Virus record (IMG/VR): IMGVR_UViG_3300037042_001372 | Coordinates: 1-25,949 of that record | DNA length: 25,949 nucleotides | Reading direction: 5' to 3' (one strand) | DNA from: a virus | Shown here: positions 12,068 through 17,818 of the stretch, in pieces | Layout: the number at the start of each line of letters is the position of its first letter | How positions within the stretch are numbered: the first letter of the stretch is position 1 | Notes under the pieces: model-generated | The model's input: only the letters and a program-made list of their open reading frames with translations | Told to the model about the DNA's origin: nothing | Databases searched by the model: none | Program-made: the position numbers and the translations under genes

Positions 12068-13881
12068 CAAAAGCCCCCTGTTGACTGGAGTTTCAGCCCA
12101 GGCGTTTTGCCGCCGGTCTGAGTGACAGTTGAATGGGTGGTCTCGTCGCGGATCACAACCTCGGTCGTGTTGGTCGTGCGTGTCTCGCTGAACGCCTGAG
12201 CCGTGCGCTGCTGTGGCGGGACCATCTCGAAAGCGGGCACATCACCGTTCACGAGGCCGGTGGGGCGCTCTTGCACCGCAGGCCCGCGCATGGCGATCGG
12301 GTCAAAGCCGAACATCCCGGTCACGCTGTTTATGCGGTTGATCCAGCGGTTGATAAACCCGTCCCATTCACGCCCGAGCCACGTCATGGCATCCGACCCG
12401 AGGGACTTGATACCGTCCCACATGTTAGAAAACCCAGCCGTAGTGTTTGACCACATGTCAGAGAAGTAATCAGATATCGGGTCCCAGTAGGTGTATATCG
12501 CCACTGCCGCACCCGCTATCGCCATTGCCATCAGCACGAACGGGTTTACCGCGGCCAGCGCGTTAGCCGTCGTCAGCGCGGCATTGAGGGCCCATACCGA
12601 CCCGACCAGTATCCCGACGCCTTTGGCCGCCAAGACCAGTGAGTCGATGTTATCTGCGAGCTTGAGGACCCACTCACCTATCCCGCTGGCCACGACATCT
12701 CCATTCGCCCGGACCCAGGCGGTCGTTCGGTCAATGACGTCTTTGATGGGGCCGCCTGTCATGCTGAACAGGGAAATAGACACGCCCTCTATCGCGGATG
12801 TCAGGTTGTTCAGGCTGCCGCGTGTGGTGTTGCGCAAAGTGTCGGCTAGGTTTTTGGAATAGTTGTCCGCGTTTATCAGGTCATTCGTCATGGATCGAAG
12901 CTGGTCGCCGCCACTGGTCAACACAGCAATGTTACCAGCCAACCCCTCCCGCCCGTATATCGCCTCGACTACCCGCTGCTTTTGGATGTCCGTCAGCTTT
13001 GCTGTCTTTTTTGCGATCTCGTCCAGAAGGTCCGGCATCTGTTTCATTTTTCCGGCTGACGTGTACATCGATATGCCCAGGCGCCGAATGACTTTTACGG
13101 CGTCGCCTTTGGGGTTTGCGATGTTCAGCATGGCGTTTGCAACCGCTGTCCCCGCCAGCTCCCCCTTGATACCCGCGTTGGCCATCAAGCCGAGCATGCC
13201 TGCGACCGTCTCTATGCTCTGGCCGGCCATAGTGGCCACAGGGCCGCCTTTCTTCATGGCCTCGAACATCTCTTCCATAGAAAGGTTCGCCATGTTTGAG
13301 CCTTTCGCCATGACGTTGGACACTCGCGCCAAGTTCTTTGCTGTCTGCTCAGCTGTGCCGCCATTTAGGTTAAAAGCCCCGAGAGTATCGTTCGCCATGC
13401 TGGTAGCCGAGGCGAGGTCAACTTGTGCCGCCGTAGCCATGTCGATCACGCCGGGCAGTGAGGCTATCGCAGTGTTGGCGTCCAGACCGGCCATTGCCAT
13501 GTTTGACAACGCCTCTGCGGCGGCTTGTGCCGTAAATTCAGTGGTCGCACCTGCGTTCATCGCAGCGGCCTGTAGCGTATCGAACTCAGCCGACCCCTGT
13601 TTTATCCCGCCAGAGAAACGCGCAGCGGCGCCGACCATGGTTTGCTCGAAGTCAATACCTGCGGTAGTGGCGCTGGCCAAGCCACTCGTCAGCGCCGCCA
13701 GCGACAGGACCGAGGCGACCCCGACGGCGTTCGTGAATGACCCGACCGCCTTCGTCACCCCCCTGAACCCAACCTGAGCGGATCGGGTGAACGTGCCAAG
13801 TTTTGACTGCATGCGGGAAATGGGGGCGGTCATCTTGTCCACCGCCTTGAAGATTGTGGCAATCTCGAACTTGTTGGCCAC
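12067..13881 (-). CDS. Tail tape measure protein
   Basis: GTG start at 13881, AGGGGG 6 bases upstream. The 604-aa product begins MANKFEIATIFKAVDKMTAP and carries the TP901/PhageMin tape measure core (residues about 60-300: AAEALSNMAMAGLDANTAIA, MANDTLGAFNLNGGTAEQ, GMLGLMANAGIKGELAGT), followed by the helix-rich YGREGLAGNIAVLTSGGDQ stretch. Hydrophobic segments at about 415-465 (GVGILVGSVWALNAALTTAN, NPFVLMAMAIAGAAVAIYTY) may enter the host membrane for DNA passage. In other phages length scales with tail length; 604 aa would mean a short tail of about 90 nm by the usual 1.5 Angstrom per residue rule. Order chaperone-tape measure-gp43 is standard. Confidence 0.93.
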   Translation of the reverse strand: MANKFEIATIFKAVDKMTAPISRMQSKLGTFTRSAQVGFRGVTKAVGSFTNAVGVASVLSLAALTSGLASATTAGIDFEQTMVGAAARFSGGIKQGSAEFDTLQAAAMNAGATTEFTAQAAAEALSNMAMAGLDANTAIASLPGVIDMATAAQVDLASATSMANDTLGAFNLNGGTAEQTAKNLARVSNVMAKGSNMANLSMEEMFEAMKKGGPVATMAGQSIETVAGMLGLMANAGIKGELAGTAVANAMLNIANPKGDAVKVIRRLGISMYTSAGKMKQMPDLLDEIAKKTAKLTDIQKQRVVEAIYGREGLAGNIAVLTSGGDQLRSMTNDLINADNYSKNLADTLRNTTRGSLNNLTSAIEGVSISLFSMTGGPIKDVIDRTTAWVRANGDVVASGIGEWVLKLADNIDSLVLAAKGVGILVGSVWALNAALTTANALAAVNPFVLMAMAIAGAAVAIYTYWDPISDYFSDMWSNTTAGFSNMWDGIKSLGSDAMTWLGREWDGFINRWINRINSVTGMFGFDPIAMRGPAVQERPTGLVNGDVPAFEMVPPQQRTAQAFSETRTTNTTEVVIRDETTHSTVTQTGGKTPGLKLQSTGGF

Positions 13882-13883
13882 GA

Positions 13884-14081
13884 CTAGCCCCCTTTTGTCG
13901 CCTTGAGCAGCTCAGGTATAAGCGCTCGGTAGAAAGTGTCTATCTCGTCAAGTGTCAACGTCCTGACGTCGGGGATCCCCGCGTAGTCCCTTGCTCCCTG
14001 GAGCATCTGAAACAGCGGGGCCTCGTAGCCCCGCTGTTTTATAGCTTCACCGCGGGTGACTACCACCGCCGTCACATGACC
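13884..14081 (-). CDS. Frameshift extension of the gp41-like tail chaperone (gp41')
   Basis: This open frame is expected to be made as the C-terminal part of a fusion with gp41 after a -1 ribosomal slip at 14081-14087. Read on from the slip it adds about 65 residues (GHVTAVVVTRGEAIKQRGYE, then about 45 more), giving a fused protein of about 197 aa. It lies directly before the tape measure gene, where lambda-, Mu- and P2-like phages have their chaperone frameshift pair (gpG/gpGT in lambda). A GTG at 14075 could start a free 63-aa form but has no visible ribosome site. The region includes a 12-bp perfect hairpin at 14010-14039. Confidence 0.85.
   Translation of the reverse strand, partial: GHVTAVVVTRGEAIKQRGYEAPLFQMLQGARDYAGIPDVRTLTLDEIDTFYRALIPELLKATKGG
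14010..14039. promoter_or_regulatory. Perfect 12-bp intragenic hairpin in gp41' frame
   Basis: Plus-strand arms aaacagcggggc (14010-14021) and gccccgctgttt (14028-14039) close a 6-base loop; twelve contiguous pairs including a GGGGC/GCCCC core. It lies 41 bases downstream (minus sense) of the slip site. On the plus strand it is followed by T then TAT, giving a short U tract; on the minus strand the tail is only CAG after three Us of the stem. It could slow RNA polymerase or ribosomes before the tape measure gene, or terminate antisense transcripts. Confidence 0.7.
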
Positions 14082-14476
14082 AAAAAAAGCGATACCAGCG
14101 CGAACAACACCCGGATGTCTTTCGGCTTGAGCTGGGAAGGTGGGACCCCGCCCCCTGTGAGCTCCTTGATGACGGTAAACATCTTGGCCGTGTTTTCGCC
14201 GGCTTTGACACGGTCCATCGACATCAGCACCGCGCCGGTCATTTCCTTGAACTCCATGGCCTTTCCGCTGGTGGTCGTATATACCGGGCGCCCGTCGTCT
14301 GTCAGGCGCAGTTCACCGCCCACCAGCGCCCGACAAACTTTGCGCTTGAGCTCGTCAAAGCCTTTGACGGTGTCGTCGTCTTCGCCAGTCAGGTCCGTTT
14401 CTACGCCCATAGTGGCGCACATCCGCTCGAACTCCTGGTCCGCCATGTCAGGCGGCATGATCGCTTGCTTGCTCAT
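14072..14476 (-). CDS. Mu gp41-like tail assembly chaperone
   Basis: The start is ATG 14476 (MSKQAIMPPDMADQEFERM), with AGGG 8 bases upstream; an ORF extension to 14566 runs through a structured noncoding leader and starts with unlikely residues, so I reject it. The 134-aa product has an acidic middle (VETDLTGEDDDTVKGFDELK), GGELRLTDDGRPVYTTTSGK and a helical C-terminal half (GGVPPSQLKPKDIRVLFALV). Small acidic proteins between tube and tape measure genes are the tail chaperones that coat the tape measure before the tube polymerises. A 159-base gap separates it from the tube gene and holds a terminator and a candidate pseudoknot. Confidence 0.85.
   Translation of the reverse strand: MSKQAIMPPDMADQEFERMCATMGVETDLTGEDDDTVKGFDELKRKVCRALVGGELRLTDDGRPVYTTTSGKAMEFKEMTGAVLMSMDRVKAGENTAKMFTVIKELTGGGVPPSQLKPKDIRVLFALVSLFLVM
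14081..14087 (-). promoter_or_regulatory. -1 frameshift slippery heptamer T TTT TTG
   Basis: In the gp41 frame the mRNA reads CTT TTT TTG GTC ATG TGA. The heptamer T-TTT-TTG fits the X XXY YYZ rule exactly in frame, three codons before the gp41 stop. A one-base backward slip continues into the open frame that ends just before the tape measure gene. Candidate stimulators downstream are GTGAC/GTCAC (5 bp, beginning 5 bases on) or GCGGTG/CACCCGC (6 pairs with one bulge, about 11 bases on). Confidence 0.88.
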
Positions 14477-14481
14477 CTTCT

Positions 14482-14550
14482 TAGCCCTGTAATTAGGACG
14501 GGGGCGCCCGCTTTCGCGGAGAGGCGCAGGGCTAGTACACCGCGCCCCCG
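14482..14550 (-). promoter_or_regulatory. Candidate pseudoknotted leader controlling gp41 translation
   Basis: In minus-sense RNA: P1 pairs CGGGGGCGC (14550-14542) with GCGCCCCCG (14507-14499), nine perfect pairs. P2 is CCGC-GAAA-GCGG (14519-14508), a hairpin with a GNRA loop directly abutting the 3' arm of P1. P3 pairs UAGCCCUG (14534-14527, in the P1 loop) with CAGGGCUA (14489-14482), eight perfect pairs covering the gp41 ribosome-binding AGGG. P1 plus P3 form an H-type pseudoknot that would hide the start of gp41. The pairings are seen in the sequence; the fold and function are inferred. Confidence 0.55.
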
Positions 14551-14596
14551 ACAGAACCCTGCCCACGTAGTATGCACTGAACCGCCGTAAAGAAAA

Positions 14597-14618
14597 AGGC
14601 CACCGATTAAGGTGGCCT
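14597..14618 (-). terminator. Factor-independent terminator after the tube gene
   Basis: On the minus strand a perfect 8-bp stem (aggccacc / ggtggcct) with loop ttaatc ends in TTTTTCTTT, the strongest terminator in the window. It lies 18 bases after the tail tube stop. It should trim transcripts so that sheath and tube mRNA exceed chaperone and tape measure mRNA, as fits the protein copy numbers in a virion. Confidence 0.88.
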
Positions 14619-14635
14619 CTTGCTGCCCGCGCTAC

Positions 14636-15013
14636 TTACTGCCGCGTCAACTTACCCGGACCAGACAGTGTGACTGCCGCAGTGGTCGACATACTGCTGG
14701 TCTGCTCTTCACCTACAATCTGACCGAGACCTGAGTACACCGCCCCGGAGGCGTAGGTGATATCGATCGGATAGAAGTCCTTTCGGTCTTTCAGGTCCTG
14801 CAGATACTCCTGATCTCCGCGCAAGTCATCGATGGATAGCGTCAAGCCGTCAACTACCCAAGCTACCGCCGTCTTAATCAGGCGCGCGGTACGGTCACCG
14901 TTCGGCTGCACCTCGTTCTCGTACCCGCCCAATTTCCGGTTGCTGTCCGCGTCTGCGGCCACTGAAAAGGTGCGGCCTGCGAGGCCCACACTCTCGATAG
15001 ATCCACCTGCCAT
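14636..15013 (-). CDS. Contractile tail tube protein (Mu gpM-like)
   Basis: A 125-aa protein whose start is fixed by AGGGGGCC just upstream of ATG 15013. MAGGSIESVGLAGRTFSVAA, then DADSNRKLGGYENEVQPNGD and ARLIKTAVAWVVDGLTLSID are typical of the Mu/P2-type tube (Tail_tube) family that forms the inner tube stacked in hexamers. The rest, YPIDITYASGAVYSGLGQIV and the short AAVTLSGPGKLTRQ end, fits the beta-sandwich fold. It follows the sheath gene by 12 bases and is followed by a terminator. The ribosome-binding segment is nearly identical to that of the capsid gene, fitting a high-copy product. Confidence 0.93.
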   Translation of the reverse strand: MAGGSIESVGLAGRTFSVAADADSNRKLGGYENEVQPNGDRTARLIKTAVAWVVDGLTLSIDDLRGDQEYLQDLKDRKDFYPIDITYASGAVYSGLGQIVGEEQTSSMSTTAAVTLSGPGKLTRQ

Positions 15014-15025
15014 GACGGCCCCCTG

Positions 15026-16522
15026 TTACGCGATGATGGTAGAAGTGCCGAAATAGAACCCGAAGTTCAGATCGATACTGTGAATGTTGGCATTGCCGGA
15101 CAGCTTGACCGGGAACACGGTGTTCAGCCGTTTCGGGTTCTGGCTGTCGATCTCCGACTGTGTGTTCGCCTTGGTGTAGGCGGGGTCAGAGATCAGCGCG
15201 TTGAGCCCCAGATTGTCGGCCAGCGCACCGAGGACAGCCCGCGCGTTTTTAGGCTTTTTGGCTTCCGGGTTGACGGTCGGCTGGTCGTCTGGGATCAGCG
15301 GCGCGCCATCCCACTCAGCGTTATTGAACTGCAGGTCCACGTTGAAGATGATGTTCTGCAACTTCACGATATCGCACACGAACCGGTAGGCCGGCGGCTC
15401 CTCGCCGGTCGGGTGGTACATGGTCACGACATCGGAGATATTCACCTCGCCGTCGCGCACCTCGACCGTGCTGCATCCGCCCTTGACCGCTTCGTCACGC
15501 TGAGGGTACGTCCACTGCAGGCCGTCCGCGCCGGGCAGAATGTAGTTTGCAACTTGGCGGCCGTAGTCCCGGGCGGGGTTGTTGTTGGCCACCTTGACGA
15601 TCCGCGCCAGCTGGCCAGCGGCGGACACGAACGGCAGGTTCACAGAGCCCGGGTTTGGCATCTGCACGTTGACCTTGTCTGTCTTGCGCGAGTCGCCAAG
15701 CGCGGTAGCGGTGGCGGGGGACTGCGCGGCGGTACCGGTGAACACGACCAGGGGTTTACGCACCAGCGCGCCCCAGCGACCATCGCCAAATGTCTGGTAG
15801 GCGTCGAGCGCGTCAGTGTCGCCGATGTTCAGACAGTTCAGCACCATGGTTTCCCACACGTTGCCGACATTGTCCAGCGCAGGCTGTACGTCAGGGTTCG
15901 CGGCGCCGCCGTTAGGCTGGGTCACTGCAAACGTGACACCGGTGTCGCTCGGCCCGATCACCTCGATAAACAAGTCGTTACCGCTCGCCCCCTTCCATTT
16001 GGCGGTGACGCTGACTTTGGTGGTGCCGTTAGCCGCGACCGCCGGCATCTCCAGTACACCGCTCATCGCCGAGACGGTCTTGGCTATCACCGCTGCCGGG
16101 GCATCGCCGACGGCCACAGTGAACTGCGCAGACCGGACTCCGCTCACGCGCACGCGGAACGTGCCAGCTTTGGTGGCGGTACCCGTTGGGGTGATGTCCC
16201 CCGCAGCCGCTACGCCAGCGCTATCGTCTACCAGCGGGTAGAACGTCACCGGGATCGAGCCGACCCCGTCACCGTTGGCTGGAAGCAGCTGGAGCGCCGC
16301 CAAGTGAAGCGGGGACCCGAAACCTACGGCCTGCCCCACTTGCGCCGCAGTGGTCGCACGGAACTTTGTGGTGGGGTAAGTTGACGCGGTGGCGCCTTGG
16401 CCTACCACGGCTACCCGTTGCGGCAGGAAGATAACCCCACCCACGTTCGTGTTGAAAAACTCGGTTTTAATGCCGACGACACGCGCTACTGCGCTTGCGT
16501 CTACGGCGGTGCTGATAGCCAT
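15026..16522 (-). CDS. Contractile tail sheath protein (Mu gpL-like)
   Basis: A 498-aa protein from ATG 16522, with GGAGG 7 bases upstream. GGVIFLPQRVAVVGQGATAS and the AAQVGQAVGFGSPLHLAALQ stretch mark the N-terminal sheath domain of the Mu gpL/gp39 family; the middle (residues about 130-260) is an Ig-like insertion found in longer sheaths (GTFRVRVSGVRSAQFTVAVG, AKWKGASGNDLFIEVIGPSD). The C-terminal third (LPGADGLQWTYPQRDEAVKG, VRDGEVNISDVVTMYHPTGE) is the conserved subtilisin-like core end that connects to the next subunit. It forms the contractile outer tube and is coupled to the upstream terminator gene by a 12-base gap. Confidence 0.94.
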   Translation of the reverse strand: MAISTAVDASAVARVVGIKTEFFNTNVGGVIFLPQRVAVVGQGATASTYPTTKFRATTAAQVGQAVGFGSPLHLAALQLLPANGDGVGSIPVTFYPLVDDSAGVAAAGDITPTGTATKAGTFRVRVSGVRSAQFTVAVGDAPAAVIAKTVSAMSGVLEMPAVAANGTTKVSVTAKWKGASGNDLFIEVIGPSDTGVTFAVTQPNGGAANPDVQPALDNVGNVWETMVLNCLNIGDTDALDAYQTFGDGRWGALVRKPLVVFTGTAAQSPATATALGDSRKTDKVNVQMPNPGSVNLPFVSAAGQLARIVKVANNNPARDYGRQVANYILPGADGLQWTYPQRDEAVKGGCSTVEVRDGEVNISDVVTMYHPTGEEPPAYRFVCDIVKLQNIIFNVDLQFNNAEWDGAPLIPDDQPTVNPEAKKPKNARAVLGALADNLGLNALISDPAYTKANTQSEIDSQNPKRLNTVFPVKLSGNANIHSIDLNFGFYFGTSTIIA

Positions 16523-16533
16523 GGGCCGGCCTC

Positions 16534-17193
16534 CTACTGGGTGAAGTCAAAATCGACCTGAACAAGCAGGCGCCCGTCAGGGGCTCGCGTGATCTGGTTC
16601 GCCATGTATTCTAACTGAACAGGTGGGTATTGTGGCGAGAATTCGTCGTAGCGCACCGATAGCGTCAGCCGCGCCCCTACGCTCTGCGTCAGCTCTCTGC
16701 TGGTGGCCTGCGGCTGGAAGCTTGCGACGTTCGACACCCACCGCTGCCCGACCGTGCCGCGCAGGTCTGCGCCCAGATATGTGTAATGGCTCGCCATCAG
16801 CATGTTGCGCACAAGGCGCAGGCCACGAGCTGCAGCACGCGCCGCCGCCTCATCGCCTGGGTCGTGGCCTGTCAGTGTGTCGCGTGACACACCGAAGCCA
16901 ACCACATCGATATTGAATTGGCCGATCATTGTCTGGCGCTCTACCGTATTCGATGACCTGTCATCGGGCGCTGCCGACTCAAACCACACATTGACAATCA
17001 CGTCGTCGTTTACGCCTTCATCGTCCCAGGGGTTCGACCGCTCTGTGTAGACCGCCAGCGCCCACTGCCAGGGGTCTTTGCCAGCGGTCACTGCAAGTGC
17101 CTGTTGTTGCGCAGACTCGGTGGCAATGATCTCGGCTATCCGATCCCGGACAATCTCGAATGTATCATGCTTGTCGATAAGAAATTGGATCAC
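16534..17193 (-). CDS. Probable tail terminator/completion protein (Mu gp37 position)
   Basis: I choose GTG 17193 (MIQFLIDKHDTFEIVRD), where the GTGA overlaps the preceding stop and GGAGG lies 10 bases upstream; GTG 17202 is only one base from that ribosome site. The 219-aa protein has an N-terminal helix (TFEIVRDRIAEIIATESAQQ), VTAGKDPWQWALAVYTERSN, beta segments DVIVNVWFESAAPD and FNIDVVGFGVSRD, then a helical ARAAARGLRLVRNMLMASHY and a final beta-hairpin (LEYMANQITRAPDGRLLVQV). It sits directly before the sheath gene, where Mu encodes gp37, thought to cap the tail. Family recognition is by position and layout, not a defining motif. Confidence 0.7.
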   Translation of the reverse strand: MIQFLIDKHDTFEIVRDRIAEIIATESAQQQALAVTAGKDPWQWALAVYTERSNPWDDEGVNDDVIVNVWFESAAPDDRSSNTVERQTMIGQFNIDVVGFGVSRDTLTGHDPGDEAAARAAARGLRLVRNMLMASHYTYLGADLRGTVGQRWVSNVASFQPQATSRELTQSVGARLTLSVRYDEFSPQYPPVQLEYMANQITRAPDGRLLVQVDFDFTQ

Positions 17194-17576
17194 GCCTGCC
17201 ACGCCTCCAGCAACAGAACGATGACACCCAGCGCGCGGTCAGGCTCACCGTTGACGACTTTAAACGTGTAGGAAAGGCCGTTTATATCATTAAACTGCGC
17301 AAGCCATGGCTTAGCGCCTCTGCGCGCCTCGCCGAACGGGAGCACCGAGACCCCCTGCGCATAGAGTGACGAAATCCGCACGGTGGCAGAGGCTTGACGA
17401 CCAGACACCAGGACGCCTGTTTGCGGGTCCACCATCAGGCTGATGTCGTTTGATTGCGCCGTTACGTTAACCTGCGCACCGGCGGGGGTGGTTAACGTAA
17501 CGGGCCAGCCGAAGCCGGTGAGCCCGTCCTCAAGGGTAGTGGCCAGGTCGGCCTCGGCTAGCGCGCGTAAATTCAT
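17190..17576 (-). CDS. Neck/head-tail adaptor-like protein, 128 aa
   Basis: MNLRALAEADLATTLEDGLT, then GFGWPVTLTTPAGAQVNVTA, QSNDISLMVDPQTGVLVSGR and ASATVRISSLYAQGVSVLPF, ending with ALGVIVLLLEAWQA. Proteins with this opening and the S-N-D-I ... D-P-x-T-G ... V-S-G-R pattern are widespread at this position in phages with lambda-like heads and are annotated as hypothetical or head-tail joining proteins. It starts by ATGA overlap with the 65-aa gene and ends by GTGA overlap with the terminator gene, so it belongs to the neck block. The coding sequence carries a perfect 14-bp inverted repeat (17459-17503). Confidence 0.7.
   Translation of the reverse strand: MNLRALAEADLATTLEDGLTGFGWPVTLTTPAGAQVNVTAQSNDISLMVDPQTGVLVSGRQASATVRISSLYAQGVSVLPFGEARRGAKPWLAQFNDINGLSYTFKVVNGEPDRALGVIVLLLEAWQA
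17459..17503. repeat. Perfect 14-bp inverted repeat inside neck gene
   Basis: Arms CCGTTACGTTAACC (17459-17472) and GGTTAACGTAACGG (17490-17503) are exact reverse complements, with a 17-base G/C-rich loop. Each arm holds a GTTAAC. The arms code for P-V-T-L-T and Q-V-N-V-T in the neck gene, so codon constraint does not force the match. Confidence 0.85.
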
Positions 17577-17770
17577 ACCAAGTAGCCCTTGTCCTTGAGT
17601 TCAATCAAGGTTTTTTCGCCGCCTGAAACGTGTTTTTCTTCGACCACGTCACCAGGGCCTTTGATCCCCGCCATGGTGGTGATCGACTTGCCTTCCGCTA
17701 CGCGGTAGCCCGCTTGCTCAGCGGATGCTTGCTCAGCGGCTGCTTGCTCTTGCGCGTTATTCTTTGCCAT
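17573..17770 (-). CDS. Small head/neck protein with EQA repeats, 65 aa
   Basis: ATG 17770 (MAKNNAQEQAAAEQASAEQA) has GGAG 9 bases upstream; an in-frame TTG at 17785 would clash with that site. The N-terminal third is a helix of three A-E-Q-A-type units from a tandem 15-bp DNA repeat (about 17709-17752). Then come GYRVAEGKSITTMAGIKGPG and DVVEEKHVSGGEKTLIELKD, ending KGYLV, a small beta-barrel-like part. Small proteins of this length with an 'xxYRVAEGKSITT..G' segment are often found just after the capsid gene in Mu-like and related phages. Role unknown; neck assembly is suggested by its place and its ATGA coupling to the 128-aa gene. Confidence 0.7.
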   Translation of the reverse strand: MAKNNAQEQAAAEQASAEQAGYRVAEGKSITTMAGIKGPGDVVEEKHVSGGEKTLIELKDKGYLV

Positions 17771-17793
17771 GTCGCCTATCTCCAAATAGAGGC

Positions 17794-17811
17794 GGGCCGC
17801 CGAAGCGGCCC
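17794..17811 (-). terminator. UUCG-capped hairpin after the capsid gene
   Basis: On the minus strand GGGCCGC-TTCG-GCGGCCC, a 7-bp stem with the very stable UUCG tetraloop, lies 7 bases after the capsid stop and is followed by GCCTCTATTT. It lacks a clean U tract, so it may be a weak terminator or a 3' barrier that protects the capsid mRNA from exonuclease. Confidence 0.6.
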
Positions 17812-17818
17812 ACTTGTC

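Noticed and set aside
12863-13777. 304-aa plus-strand open frame
   Set aside because: Antisense to the tape measure gene; composition reflects the complementary codons.
14477-14566. Longer start for gp41 at 14566
   Set aside because: The extra 30 residues run through a structured noncoding leader and ATG 14476 has its own ribosome site.
15080-16384. 434-aa plus-strand open frame
   Set aside because: Antisense shadow of the sheath gene; rich in R/H/V with no family features or ribosome site.
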